Shown here piece after piece: positions 14,681-23,674 of a stretch of DNA of 64,000 bases (positions are counted from its first letter, which is position 1; each line of letters starts with the position of its first letter). The DNA comes from Shimia aestuarii (GTDB lineage Bacteria; Pseudomonadota; Alphaproteobacteria; Rhodobacterales; Rhodobacteraceae), in contig NZ_JAKVRD010000020.1 in assembly GCF_022814865.1 (NCBI RefSeq), positions 1 through 64,000 of the forward strand, written 5' to 3'. The position numbers were made by a program, and so were the translations under genes. The notes under the pieces were generated by a model, which searched no databases, was not told the origin of the DNA, and was given only the letters and a program-made list of their open reading frames with translations.

Positions 14681-14959
14681 CATCCAAGTTCAGACGTCAT
14701 CCATCGTGGACGTATCCAATTCTCTTGCAGTCTGGTGTGATCGTCACGCAGCCCGGCCACCTCGGCTCCCTCTCGTTTTCTTCCTGATGCAATCTCCGTG
14801 ACCTGGCCCGGCTGCCGGGCGCAGCCTTCAGCCACCCCCTTCAAGCAGAACTTTCCCCTGCCTACTTCGCAGTCATTCCTCGCGCGCCAAAGTTCAGCCT
14901 GACAGCCGGTCCGGGCGGTCACGGTCTCCCGTTTGCATCGAAAACGAAGGAGAACCGAT

Positions 14960-15160
14960 ATGACCAAGTACTACACCGTCACCACCCCCGACACCGGCAA
15001 GGATGGCAAGACCCGCTTCCACAAGGTGGGTGTCGCCTTCCCGCAGAACGAAGGCGCCAAGTCCTTCATGACCATGCAGCTCTTCGCAAACCCGGTGAAT
15101 GGCGAGCTCGTCCTCTTCGAGCCGAAAGCTGACGCCGACGACAACCAGGTCACCGAATGA
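14960..15160 (+). CDS. small conserved plasmid protein
   Basis: The 66-residue protein starts at an ATG preceded by AAGGAG. It is a compact beta-rich sequence: KYYTVTTPDTGKDGKTRFHK, then VGVAFPQNEGAKSFMTMQLF and ANPVNGELVLFEPK. The layout recalls small single-domain DUF736-like plasmid proteins, but the sequence is different, and I cannot assign a family. It is first in a set of three genes (14960-15812) that run together just upstream of the transfer origin, so it probably belongs to plasmid housekeeping or establishment. Confidence 0.7.
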   Translation: MTKYYTVTTPDTGKDGKTRFHKVGVAFPQNEGAKSFMTMQLFANPVNGELVLFEPKADADDNQVTE

Positions 15161-15228
15161 CCTGCCGGGAAGGGGCCTCGTGCTCCTCCCGCCGACATCA
15201 CCGACACCTCATACGAAGGACAGACACA

Positions 15229-15588
15229 ATGGAACTTCTGCCGCAACCCATCCTGGACCAACTTGCCGCCAATGGCCGCACCAACCAACAGCGCATCGAA
15301 GCTGGCGAGGACACCATCGACCACCATCCTGTGGTCAAGCTTTTCACGCCCGATGGCGGTGCTACCTGGCTCCTGAGCGAAACCGACCCAGAGGATCCCG
15401 ACATCGCTTTCGGACTCGCCGATCTCGGCCTGGGCCATCCCGAACTGGGCTCCGTTCGGCTCAGCGTCCTGAAGGCACATTGCGGTCGCCTCGGGCTGCC
15501 GATCGAGCGGGACCTCCACTTCGAAGCCGATGCGCCGCTCAGCACCTATGCCGAGCGCGCCCGCGAGGTCGGAGGGATCGTCACATGA
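15229..15588 (+). CDS. DUF2958 family protein
   Basis: The 119-residue protein begins at an ATG preceded by AAGGA. The pattern LLPQPILDQLAANGR, then HHPVVKLFTPDGGATWLLSE, DPDIAFGLADLGLGHPELGS and IERDLHF is the complete DUF2958 domain. The family is common on alphaproteobacterial plasmids and integrative elements near ardC-type and DNA-processing genes. Its function is not established. The stop codon overlaps the start of the next gene (ATGA), so both are translated from one message. Confidence 0.85.
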   Translation: MELLPQPILDQLAANGRTNQQRIEAGEDTIDHHPVVKLFTPDGGATWLLSETDPEDPDIAFGLADLGLGHPELGSVRLSVLKAHCGRLGLPIERDLHFEADAPLSTYAERAREVGGIVT

Positions 15589-15812
15589 GCACCAACATCC
15601 ACCCCGAACACATCAGCGCCTTCGAGGCGCTGACTTCGGGAGAGCACGACAATTTCGCGTTGTTCTCCTGCTTCCTTGACGGCGAACCAGCGGTTGCGAT
15701 TGTTGCCGTGACGCCGCCGGAAATCGAGGACGGCGAGTACCAGGTCACACCGCTCTTTGTCGGTGTCACGGAAGGCATAGTGCTCACGGATCACGACGGA
15801 ACCGCCGCCTGA
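15585..15812 (+). CDS. small conserved plasmid protein downstream of DUF2958
   Basis: The 75-residue acidic protein starts in an ATGA overlap with the DUF2958 gene. The sequence HPEHISAFEALTSGEHDNFA, then LFSCFLDGEPAVAIVAV and YQVTPLFVGVTEGIVLTD suggests a small alpha-beta domain with a hydrophobic central strand. No catalytic motif is seen. Proteins of this type commonly accompany DUF2958 on plasmids. A rho-independent terminator follows 31 bases after the stop. Confidence 0.7.
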   Translation: MSTNIHPEHISAFEALTSGEHDNFALFSCFLDGEPAVAIVAVTPPEIEDGEYQVTPLFVGVTEGIVLTDHDGTAA

Positions 15813-15842
15813 CTGACCCCTGAAGTTTGTCATGAAACCTAT

Positions 15843-15870
15843 AAGGTCACCCCATTGCGGGTGGCCTTTT
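15843..15870 (+). terminator. rho-independent terminator
   Basis: AAGGTCACCC, six-base loop, GGGTGGCCTT then TT: a ten-pair stem with one G-T wobble running into a short T tract (TTTTCT). It lies just after the three-gene unit ending at 15812. Confidence 0.75.
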
Positions 15871-16088
15871 CTATGCCTGTTGCCCCCAGTTTTACACGTG
15901 CCTCAGACAGAGCTGGTGGCTTCTTAATGCGCTTCGTTCCCAAGTGAACTAAGGCCAATCCGGTCAGCGAGGATTGGACCTTGAGGGTATTCTGAAACGC
16001 TCATTCGACTCCCAGACTCACCCTGTTTCAGCTAAAGACGAATTGACATGAAGGTATGAAATATATAAACCGTAGCAAAGGGAGACAT

Positions 16089-16099
16089 TGGCAGGATAT
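16089..16099. promoter_or_regulatory. putative nic site, T-DNA border-like
   Basis: TGGCAGGATAT equals the first eleven bases of Agrobacterium T-DNA border repeats; on the complementary strand it gives ATATCCTGCCA, with the TATCCTG core cut by VirD2 and by RP4-type relaxases. A VirD2-type relaxase gene begins about 620 bases downstream. Confidence 0.65.
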
Positions 16100-16102
16100 G
16101 GC

Positions 16103-16118
16103 AAATGTATACACATTT
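16103..16118. promoter_or_regulatory. inverted repeat next to nic site
   Basis: AAATGT, four bases, ACATTT: a perfect 6-bp inverted repeat placed between the nic-like core and the GTG start of the VirD1-like gene. It is a likely binding site for the relaxosome accessory protein, perhaps for autorepression. Confidence 0.5.
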
Positions 16119-16135
16119 TGTCCGAGGGGTCTGAA

Positions 16136-16720
16136 GTGAAGCGTTCGCGCAAAAACCTGACGATCGAACAGCGCATCGAGATCGCACGGCGCTTCCAGAC
16201 GGGCGAGGCAGCGCGGGATTTGTCGGCGGAGTTCGGTGTGTCAGTGCGGCACATCTCGCGGCTGGCGAAAGAGGAGATCGGTGAGGGTGTTGCGGTCCGC
16301 GACCCTTCTGAGGTTGTCACCTTTCGCGCCTCCCAATCCGATCTTCAGGCCTTCGATGCGGAGTGGCAGGCGCGAGGTTTCGCCAATCGCAGTCAGGCGC
16401 TGAAGGCGGTGGTGCGGGCACGCTGCGGATTCATGGATGTGACAGCGGACCGGATCGATGGGTTTGTCGGAGCCTGGCGTCAATCGCGCGATCTGACCGA
16501 TGCAGGAATGGCTCTCGCCAAGGAGGTGCGGCGGGGGCGGCTGGTGCTCACGGACGAGGATCGGGCGCTGGTTTCCGAGCTTGTCGAGTTGGCACAGAAG
16601 ATGACCCGCGAGCTTGGCGCGATGAAGGATCTGGCACAGGTGCAGCGCGGGGCCGGGCTGCCGAATCTTGTCGAGTCAGGCGTGGCAGGTAGTGGTGGGG
16701 AGGTCGTAGCCAATGGCTGA
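16136..16720 (+). CDS. VirD1/MobC-like relaxosome accessory protein
   Basis: The protein has 194 residues from a GTG preceded by GAGGGG; a TTG at 16088 with GGGAGA upstream would extend it across the nic-like site and is less likely. The N-terminus has a transposase-type helix-turn-helix (NLTIEQRIEIARRFQTGEAA, then RDLSAEFGVSVRHISRL). The middle (VTFRASQSDLQAFDAEWQAR, SQALKAVVRA) is a ribbon-helix-helix-like MobC/VirD1 segment, and the C-terminus is helical. Such proteins bind oriT and help the relaxase reach the nic site. The relaxase start overlaps its end by eight bases. Confidence 0.75.
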   Translation: MKRSRKNLTIEQRIEIARRFQTGEAARDLSAEFGVSVRHISRLAKEEIGEGVAVRDPSEVVTFRASQSDLQAFDAEWQARGFANRSQALKAVVRARCGFMDVTADRIDGFVGAWRQSRDLTDAGMALAKEVRRGRLVLTDEDRALVSELVELAQKMTRELGAMKDLAQVQRGAGLPNLVESGVAGSGGEVVANG

Positions 16721-18641
16721 TCCGCTCTCCCTTTACACGTCGGTCATGGGGCGTCTCTGGGAAGACGAGCGCATCCGGGGCAAGGCCCAGGCGCGGATCG
16801 ACGCGCGGCTGGCAGGGCGTCGGCAGGGCCGCAGCTACGCGCGTGTCGGACGGCTTTCGGTGCGCAACATCGCCAAGGCGGCATCGGGTCAGAGCCGGGC
16901 GGCAGTGTTCAAGCGGATCAGGGCAGGGGGGTGCAAAACGCGCGCCTCGCTCGGCAACCAGCTCTCCTACATCAACGACAAGGCGGTCTTTACCTATTCG
17001 ACCATGACCAACCCGCTGGACAATGCAGCGGTTCTGACGGGCGAGCAGAAGGACGAAATCATCGAGGGCTGGTCTGAGACCTGGCGCGGCACCACCAAGC
17101 TTGGCTTCACCTCGCATATGCTTCTGTCCTTCCCGACAGATGTCGGCACCGAGAAAGTCCGTGACATCGCGCTCGACTGGGCGGAGCATTTCTTCGAGAG
17201 CGGCGAATATGGCGACCAGTGGGATTACGTGTTGGCGGTCCATGACGACCGCGCACACCGCCACGCCCATATCGTTCTGAACAATCGCGGCCGAGAGCAG
17301 GGGACCTGGTTCTCCTGCTGGGCTGAGGGGGTAATGTCGCCCCAGCTCATGCGCGAGAAGCAGGCGGAGATCGCAGAGGGCTATGGCGTGATGCTGGACG
17401 CCACCACCCGGCTCGAGCGCGGCATCTTCGCCAAGGCCCCTGGCATCGAAGAAATCTACCGGGCCAAGGAAGAGGCGCGCCTGCCGCGCGAGATCGCAAT
17501 GACGCCGGAGGAGTCCGCCATCGCCCAGGCTCAGGTTGTGGGCTTTGCCAAGGACTATGCCAAGCTCGCCGATCTTCTGGATCGTATGGATCAGCGTCAC
17601 CTTGCCCGCGCCGTGCGGGCTATGGCCAAGGGGCTTGGCACCAATACCGTTCACCAGTTCACCGCAGGAGAGATTGATATGAAGGATATCCAGACCGTCG
17701 GGGATGCGATCGAGTATTCCGAACGCACCATCGAGGCCCTGCGGCTCAAGGCCGAGGAACTGGACGGTGAGGCACGTGCCAGCTTCGAGGTGAAAGCGGC
17801 ACCGATCATCCGCGACCTGTCACAGATGGTGCCGGACCCCGATCTGCGGTCGAGGTTCGGCCGTGACCTGGCCGAGCCCTATCCGCCGGGGGCAGGAGAT
17901 GCGCGCCTGATCGAAGCACTGCAATCCGGGCGGGATGAAGCTCTGGAGGGCATCCTGTCAGATGCGCGGGATGCGGGGATCGACGGTGATGATCTCACCG
18001 CCCGCATCGTCTCAGGCGGCACCACGAATTACGGGCTGGCCCAAGATTGGGTCGAGCGGGACATGGGCGCCGTGCTGGCGAAGGACGGCCTTACGGTTGA
18101 AACCGCCAATGATAACCAACTCGATGCGGCGCTCGGACAGGTTGATGGCGTGATGGACCGCCTCATGGAGAGGGCACGGGGACTGGGTGTACCGATCGGG
18201 GCGGGGCTCAATGCTGAGGATGGGCATGACCTCTCTCTCGTGGACGATGCCGACAGAGGACCGAATGCTTACCTGCAGGAATTGGCGGATATGCTGAAAG
18301 AAGGCACACTCACCGAGGAGCAGGAAGAGGTGGTCGAGCGGACTTTGCAGGCAGAGCTCTTCAAGGAGTTGGGAGAGGAAGGCTTGGCCGAGCTGCGGCG
18401 CGGCAACTACACGGTGCTAGAAGAGGCGCTGCCCGGCAAGATCGACCAGATCACGGTTACGCAGGAGTTCCTCGAGATGACCCACGAGGAAACCGGCGAT
18501 CAGGTCTTCACTGACCGTGCTGCCGCCCTGCAGAAGGACAAGGTGACGGAGGTGGCCCGGCAGATGGAAGCCGAGCAGGCCAAATCCCGTGATCACAGTC
18601 AACATATGGGCCGCGATCTCGACGACGAAATGTCCTTCTGA
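16713..18641 (+). CDS. virD2: VirD2-type relaxase
   Basis: The 642-residue protein has its relaxase domain in the first 260 residues. The candidate catalytic tyrosine is in QLSYINDKAVFTYSTM. GFTSHMLLSFP follows, and then the metal-binding three-His motif in HDDRAHRHAHIVLNNRG. The remaining 380 residues are acidic and helical and probably contact the coupling protein. The enzyme nicks oriT, stays bound to the 5' end and leads the strand through the secretion channel. The T-DNA-border-like nic core upstream agrees with a VirD2 family member. virD4 follows 14 bases later. Confidence 0.88.
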   Translation: MADPLSLYTSVMGRLWEDERIRGKAQARIDARLAGRRQGRSYARVGRLSVRNIAKAASGQSRAAVFKRIRAGGCKTRASLGNQLSYINDKAVFTYSTMTNPLDNAAVLTGEQKDEIIEGWSETWRGTTKLGFTSHMLLSFPTDVGTEKVRDIALDWAEHFFESGEYGDQWDYVLAVHDDRAHRHAHIVLNNRGREQGTWFSCWAEGVMSPQLMREKQAEIAEGYGVMLDATTRLERGIFAKAPGIEEIYRAKEEARLPREIAMTPEESAIAQAQVVGFAKDYAKLADLLDRMDQRHLARAVRAMAKGLGTNTVHQFTAGEIDMKDIQTVGDAIEYSERTIEALRLKAEELDGEARASFEVKAAPIIRDLSQMVPDPDLRSRFGRDLAEPYPPGAGDARLIEALQSGRDEALEGILSDARDAGIDGDDLTARIVSGGTTNYGLAQDWVERDMGAVLAKDGLTVETANDNQLDAALGQVDGVMDRLMERARGLGVPIGAGLNAEDGHDLSLVDDADRGPNAYLQELADMLKEGTLTEEQEEVVERTLQAELFKELGEEGLAELRRGNYTVLEEALPGKIDQITVTQEFLEMTHEETGDQVFTDRAAALQKDKVTEVARQMEAEQAKSRDHSQHMGRDLDDEMSF

Positions 18642-18655
18642 TCGGAGCACTACCC

Positions 18656-20551
18656 ATGAAACCCATCCCTCTCTGGGCCGCGGTGCCCTTCGGTCTGATC
18701 TGTGGCACGTTGCTGGGCACCATTGTTGCCAGCATCTACCTGGCGCTGGCGCTACGCACTGGTTTTGGCCAGTTCGACATGTTTGCCGTCTGGCGTGCCG
18801 GTGCAGGATTGCGCCTCGCGCATCCAGACGCCTTCAAGGTGGCGTTTGGGGCTGTCGGGTTCGGGGCACTCGGTCTTGGCGTTCTCGCCGCCGCCTGGAC
18901 CTGGAAACGGGAACAGGACGACTATGGCTCGGCTCATTGGCAGACCAAGGCGGAGCTTCGAAAGAACGGTATGCTGCAAGGTCCCGGTACAGGTTTTGTC
19001 TGTGGCAAACTCGGCAAGCCGAAATCCAAATCCGAGTTCATCTCCTCCACCGAAATCCCGCATGTGATGATGGTGGCGCCGACCCGGGCCGGTAAGGGCG
19101 TGGGATTCGTGATCCCGAACCTGCTGTCTTTCGCGGGCTCGGTCGTGGTGCTCGACGTGAAAGGCGAGAACTTCGACAAGACCTCACGGTTGAGGGCGCT
19201 CAATGGCGACGAGGTGTTTCGGTTCAACCCGTTTGACTGGGCCAACAGCACCCATCGCTACAACCCGCTGGCCCGCATTGCAGCCTATCCCAATTTTGCG
19301 CAGCAGTTCACGGAAGTGTCTATCCTGGCCGATCTCTTCCTCGACAAAGACAACAAGACCCTCGATACCTTCTCCGAGGCCGGTAAGTCGATCTTTGTGG
19401 CCGCCTGTCTGCTGGCAATCCAGCGCGGCACGCCCACCTTGGGCGAGGTGAACAAGATCGTCTCGGCAGGGGACTACAAGAACGCCCAGTACAGCGCCTA
19501 TGCCGAAGAGGCGAAGGAAGAGGTGGTGCGCGAGCTCTGGACCAACGCGGCCAGCGCCTCGTCCCGGCTTTTGACCTCGAACATCCAGGCCCTGATGACG
19601 GCAGGTCTCAAGCAGTGGGACAACCCGGCGGTGCGCTCTGCGACCGAGGCGAGTGACTTCGACTTTGGCCAGTTCCGGCGCAAACCGCATTCGCTCTACA
19701 TCGTGGTCTCCGAGGATCACATCGCAACACTGGCGCCGCTTCTGCGGCTCATGTTCGCCGACCTCATCGCCAGCCTGCGTTTGAACGAGCCGGGTACCGA
19801 CGAGCCCTGGCCGGTCATGATGATGATCGATGAATTCCAGCAGATGGGGGCGATGCCTTATCTGGAGCGGGCGATCCATTCTCTGGCAAGCTATGGCGGG
19901 CGTGTGGCGATGATTGCACAGTCCCTGGCGGCGCTGGACCGCATCTATGGCTCTGAGGGCCGTGAGAGTCTGGAAAACGGGGCAGGGCTCAAGCTCTACA
20001 TCACGCCGCGGGATCAGCGGACTGTGCGAGAAGTATCGGCGGCGGTTGGCAGCACAACCCGCGAGGCCGTCACGCGCATGTATGGGCGTAATAAAGGGAT
20101 CCTCGGGGCGACGTCGACCAGCGCGCGGCTGGAAGAACGACCGCTGCTCTCGGAAACGGAGGCGCGGCTTTTGGATCCGGATGAAGTTATCATCCTTGCC
20201 TCGCCGCAGCACCCGATCAAGGCGCAGCGGATCAAGTATTATGATGATCCGATGTTCAAAGGGATGGTCGAGCAGCAGGAGGGCAGGGGCTACCCTTATC
20301 CCCCGAGTGTGGAAGGGGTGGGGCCTTGGGCCGATGGTGGCGATGACGGCGACGTTGATGAAGAACAGGAAGCAGCCAGCACTCTGAGGTCGCGGCGGCG
20401 ACAGGCGCGCGCGATGCGGGCGGTGGCTGCGAAATCCAATGCCGATGATTTGCAGCCGGAGGATATGGACCGTGACGACGGGGTGCCGCCGGAGTGGGAG
20501 CAAGTGTTGGATCGGCAGGAGAGTTTCATTGAGGATTTGTTGGGGGAATAG
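18656..20551 (+). CDS. virD4: VirD4 coupling protein (T4CP)
   Basis: The 631-residue inner-membrane ATPase has two N-terminal membrane helices (LWAAVPFGLICGTLLGTIVA and AVGFGALGLGVLAAAW), then Walker A in MVAPTRAGKGVGFVIPNL, the adjoining VVVLDVKGENF, and Walker B in VMMMIDEFQQMGAMPYLE. The closing REVSAAVGSTT and LLSETEARLLDPDEVIILA blocks are typical of VirD4/TraG proteins. It hands the relaxase-DNA complex to the secretion channel. It is co-oriented with the relaxosome genes and converges on the virB operon, whose last gene ends at 20557, only a few bases away. Confidence 0.93.
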   Translation: MKPIPLWAAVPFGLICGTLLGTIVASIYLALALRTGFGQFDMFAVWRAGAGLRLAHPDAFKVAFGAVGFGALGLGVLAAAWTWKREQDDYGSAHWQTKAELRKNGMLQGPGTGFVCGKLGKPKSKSEFISSTEIPHVMMVAPTRAGKGVGFVIPNLLSFAGSVVVLDVKGENFDKTSRLRALNGDEVFRFNPFDWANSTHRYNPLARIAAYPNFAQQFTEVSILADLFLDKDNKTLDTFSEAGKSIFVAACLLAIQRGTPTLGEVNKIVSAGDYKNAQYSAYAEEAKEEVVRELWTNAASASSRLLTSNIQALMTAGLKQWDNPAVRSATEASDFDFGQFRRKPHSLYIVVSEDHIATLAPLLRLMFADLIASLRLNEPGTDEPWPVMMMIDEFQQMGAMPYLERAIHSLASYGGRVAMIAQSLAALDRIYGSEGRESLENGAGLKLYITPRDQRTVREVSAAVGSTTREAVTRMYGRNKGILGATSTSARLEERPLLSETEARLLDPDEVIILASPQHPIKAQRIKYYDDPMFKGMVEQQEGRGYPYPPSVEGVGPWADGGDDGDVDEEQEAASTLRSRRRQARAMRAVAAKSNADDLQPEDMDRDDGVPPEWEQVLDRQESFIEDLLGE

Positions 20552-20556
20552 CTGTT

Positions 20557-21537
20557 TCACCCCAATACCAACAGTTCGGCAATTCCACGATTCCCCTCGA
20601 CCCGCCCCAACTGCACAATCACATCGATCGATTTTCGAATATAGGTCTGCACTTCTGCAAAGGTCAGCGGTGTTCCAGCCTGCAACACCATGATCGCCAG
20701 CCGATCAATGGCGAGCTCTGCTGTTTCGGCATGAATCGTCGAGACGGACCCGCCATGCCCGGTGTTGATCGCCTCGAGATAGGTGAGCGCTTCAGACCCT
20801 CGTAATTCGCCGACCACGATCCGATCAGGTCGCATCCTGAGCGAAGCTTGTAATAATGCCCCAGCTGAGCGCGGGCTGTCCTTGGCCCGATCCGCAAGCA
20901 GGCAGACTGAATTTGGCTGACGCGGAAACAGCTCGAACGCATCCTCAATTGTGATGAGCCGTTCACTGTCGGGAACATATGTCAGGAGATGGCGGGCAAA
21001 GGTGGTCTTACCTGTCGAAGTTCCGCCACTCACAAGGATATTCAGGCGGTTTTCAACAAGCTGCTGCAGTGCTCCGGTCAGATCGGTTTCTGCCTGTTTC
21101 GAAATTGCTTTTAGCTTCTCCGCCCGAATATCGGTCAAGGAAACTGCTTTGCCCTGAAGGTAGGTGGGCTCATAGCTGCGAATGTTGGTTTGCCCAAACA
21201 GCCGGATGGTGATCGCGGCCCCTTGCTCCACGGCGGGCGAAACCACAACTTGTACACGCAGTGGTCGCCCCCGGAACTCGACTTTCCCGGACACCAGCGG
21301 GTTCTTTTCGGAGACTTTAGCCTTTGCGTCGCCAACCATGGTGGTGCCGAGGTTGATTGCATCAGCCGGGTTCACGGCCGTGTCACCACATTCCATCGCA
21401 ATGGAGCCACGTCGCTCGACCCACACCCGACCGTCCGGATTGATGGCCAGCTCGATAACTTCTTCATCGGCTAACCAGTGTTCGAAGGGCGCAAGATAGC
21501 GTTCGAGATAAGAGGAAGGGAGAGCTTCTATATTCAA
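20557..21537 (-). CDS. virB11: VirB11 secretion ATPase
   Basis: The 326-residue hexameric traffic ATPase has an N-terminal domain (HWLADEEVIELAINPDGRVW) and a C-terminal RecA-like domain. The Walker A motif is in LVSGGTSTGKTTFARHLL, the Asp box in LITIEDAFELF, and the Walker B/His box in RIVVGELRGSEAL and HGGSVSTIHAETAE. The start is a TTG overlapping the virB10 stop (TTGA), so it is translationally coupled. VirB11 works with VirB4 and VirD4 to power pilus assembly and substrate transfer. It is the last gene of the virB operon. Confidence 0.93.
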   Translation of the reverse strand: MNIEALPSSYLERYLAPFEHWLADEEVIELAINPDGRVWVERRGSIAMECGDTAVNPADAINLGTTMVGDAKAKVSEKNPLVSGKVEFRGRPLRVQVVVSPAVEQGAAITIRLFGQTNIRSYEPTYLQGKAVSLTDIRAEKLKAISKQAETDLTGALQQLVENRLNILVSGGTSTGKTTFARHLLTYVPDSERLITIEDAFELFPRQPNSVCLLADRAKDSPRSAGALLQASLRMRPDRIVVGELRGSEALTYLEAINTGHGGSVSTIHAETAELAIDRLAIMVLQAGTPLTFAEVQTYIRKSIDVIVQLGRVEGNRGIAELLVLG

Positions 21538-22943
21538 TGAATAACAACATCCCTGTCTACGAGTACGGTCACACCCGCACCCTGATCCACATAGATTGTC
21601 GGCGACATCGAGACCTGATCGGCGATGACGGAACTGGTGGCGTCAGACAGGTCCGAGCCAATGTCTGCCAGAACATCGGATGCGGTTTCATCGCTGACCC
21701 GATCTGCGGCTACGGAGGGGGCAGCCCCGATGATCGAGATCAGCGCGGCGCCACCGAAGCGTTCAAGGAATTTGGTGTCGACGAGGCCGGTCATGCCGGA
21801 GCGGCCAAGCCGATCAGCGCCGACAGAGGCGATATTGATTGAGGTTCCGTCGGGTGTGAGGAGACGGGTCCAGAGGATCAGAATTCGCTTCTGGCCGACT
21901 TCGATGCCAGAGCGGTATTGTCCGAAGAGACGCGACCCACGTGGGATCAGGATCCGGTCTCCGGAAAAGGCCGGAACAGGTTCTGAGACGACTGCCACCA
22001 CATTGCCTGGCAGGTCACTATTGATAGCGGTTTGCAGCGCGGCCTGGATCACGGAGCCTTGCGCGAGGGTCCGATCCGGGATTTCCATACGCGCGGCCTC
22101 TTCGATCTCAAGAGGGCGTGCGGCGGTCTGCAAGTAGGCCTCGTTTTCATTCAGGGGCGCACTTGCGTCCGCCGTGCTGGAAACCGCTGCACCAGAAGCT
22201 GCGGAACTCCCCTGACCATCCGAATACACGACTGCGGGCGATCGTATCTGAGCCGTGAGCAACTCCGCGGCCGCGCGTTCGGCTTCACGGCGGCGCTGTT
22301 CCTCTTCTTGCCGTCGTCGTTCTTCCAACAACCGTTGATCAGCGATCAGAGCATCCTGCAGAAGCTCGGTTTCCAGTGCCTCTCGTTGTGCGCGCTCGGC
22401 ATCAAGCAGGCTTTGCAGTCCAGAAAGCTTTGTATCGCTTTCGCGCTCGAGAGCTGTCAATTCACGCTCCCGTTCCGCGATCTGTTCCTCCAGTGCCTTG
22501 GTCTGGGCATCAAAGGCCTCGCGTAAATCCCCAACGGCGGCCTGGATTTCCGCGTTGCGGGCTGATTGACTGGCCGCCAATGCCTCACGCAGTTGGGCCA
22601 GTTCGTTCAGGACCTCCTGGCTCGTTTCCGGGGCAGGGGCCGCAGGCACGTCGAGGGCTTCTTCCACTGCAATCAACGCGTCATTGACGCGTTGGTCGGT
22701 TTCATCTGGCGGGAACTCCAAGCGCCCTGATCCGGGTCGCCCGTCCTGGAACGGTGTCACTTCGGAGGTTTCGAGCGGGGCAGGGCCGTCCTGTGCTGCG
22801 GTGGCCAGCCAATAGGCCACACCAGCACCACCAAGTCCGAGCGCAATGGCCAATGCCCCTACGCCGAGACCACCGGATCGGGGTTTCGTTTTGCCATCCT
22901 TGAACGTGTTGAGGCGTTTTTGCAGATCAGGATCGTCAGCCAT
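21534..22943 (-). CDS. virB10: VirB10 channel protein
   Basis: The protein has about 469 residues. A single membrane helix near residues 28-50 (GVGALAIALGLGGAGVAYWL) follows a short cytoplasmic tail. Next comes a Pro-containing linker and an unusually long charged coiled coil (roughly residues 105-235, rich in E, R and Q: ERERELTALERES, EERRRQEEEQRRREAERA). The C-terminal TrbI-like beta barrel follows, with LAQGSVIQAALQTAINSDLP, GDRILIPRGSRLFGQYRSG and GAGVTVLVDRDV. VirB10 spans both membranes and links ATP use to channel opening. The long coiled coil could extend across the periplasm. Confidence 0.93.
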   Translation of the reverse strand: MADDPDLQKRLNTFKDGKTKPRSGGLGVGALAIALGLGGAGVAYWLATAAQDGPAPLETSEVTPFQDGRPGSGRLEFPPDETDQRVNDALIAVEEALDVPAAPAPETSQEVLNELAQLREALAASQSARNAEIQAAVGDLREAFDAQTKALEEQIAERERELTALERESDTKLSGLQSLLDAERAQREALETELLQDALIADQRLLEERRRQEEEQRRREAERAAAELLTAQIRSPAVVYSDGQGSSAASGAAVSSTADASAPLNENEAYLQTAARPLEIEEAARMEIPDRTLAQGSVIQAALQTAINSDLPGNVVAVVSEPVPAFSGDRILIPRGSRLFGQYRSGIEVGQKRILILWTRLLTPDGTSINIASVGADRLGRSGMTGLVDTKFLERFGGAALISIIGAAPSVAADRVSDETASDVLADIGSDLSDATSSVIADQVSMSPTIYVDQGAGVTVLVDRDVVIH

Positions 22944-22945
22944 GA

Positions 22946-23674
22946 TCAATTGCTCACGTAGATGGCGGCGGAATCCCGCGCGATGCAGAGCGCTTCGTCA
23001 CCAATCCGCAGGGTCCAGTAGTCGTTCACGCCGAGCACGCGGACGGTGTTGCCATCCTGTGTCCAGTTGACGGTACGCTCGCGGCCTTGGTCGTCCGCTT
23101 TGAAGATGGCTGGCTGTCGGGTGTTTTCCGGGAAGGTGAAATAGGTGTAGCGCCCATCGTCGTAGACCAATGCCGGTCGAAAATCACTCTCGCCCGAGAC
23201 AAGATAGGCATAGTTGCGTGGCGCCTCAAAACCTTTTGCTAAACTGGGACGCGAACGGCGAGCCTCTTCGGGGTATTTGAACCGCACCTCGAAAAACATG
23301 CCCGTCCGGTTCGGGATCGATCCCTCGCGCAGATGGAAGGAATAGCTGCGCCGGTTTGTGATCACCGTCATATTCGTCGAAGCCTTGGCCACATGCGGTT
23401 TGATGGTCAGCACATTGCCAAGCTCGGGGATCGGATCGACCTGGAAACTTTCCGTGTCGCCGACAATGACCGCTTCGAACCGTTCTCCGCGCCCGAAATG
23501 AATCGTGGTTGAGTGGCGCAGATCGGTTTCGATCCGGAACACCTGGTTTTCACTGTAGGTAGCGTAACGGATACGGATATCGAGCGGTCCACCTTGGGGC
23601 GTGGCCTCGGCGAGGGCGGTGACTGGCAAGGCGATTGCCAATAGAAGCGGGGGCAGCAAATTCATGATGATCAA
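22946..23674 (-). CDS. virB9: VirB9 outer-membrane complex protein
   Basis: This 242-residue periplasmic protein has an N-terminal signal peptide (LLPPLLLAIALPVTALA). The VirB9 N-terminal domain follows: DIRIRYATYSENQVFRIET, then IHFGRGERFEAVIVGDTESF and LTIKPHVAKASTNMTVITNR. The C-terminal beta-sandwich has NYAYLVSGESDFRPALVYDDG, YTYFTFPE and ALCIARDSAAIYV. It forms the outer-membrane core complex with VirB10 and a small VirB7 lipoprotein. A four-base overlap with virB8 and near-overlap with virB10 mark continuous operon structure. Confidence 0.93.
   Translation of the reverse strand: MIIMNLLPPLLLAIALPVTALAEATPQGGPLDIRIRYATYSENQVFRIETDLRHSTTIHFGRGERFEAVIVGDTESFQVDPIPELGNVLTIKPHVAKASTNMTVITNRRSYSFHLREGSIPNRTGMFFEVRFKYPEEARRSRPSLAKGFEAPRNYAYLVSGESDFRPALVYDDGRYTYFTFPENTRQPAIFKADDQGRERTVNWTQDGNTVRVLGVNDYWTLRIGDEALCIARDSAAIYVSN

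Larger units (their letters stand above)
15871..16135. other. candidate transfer origin (oriT) region
   Basis: This gene-free stretch precedes the relaxosome genes. It contains an A/T-rich segment (16050-16075), a nic-like core at 16089-16099, and an inverted repeat AAATGT-N4-ACATTT at 16103-16118. Location directly upstream of virD1-like and virD2-like genes is the usual place of oriT. Confidence 0.6.

Noticed and set aside
14434-14787. 117-residue plus-strand frame
   Set aside because: It is antisense to a minus-strand fragment with clearly better coding character (MELTFAYADIHGG, LTQTKALNRKF) and has no ribosome site.
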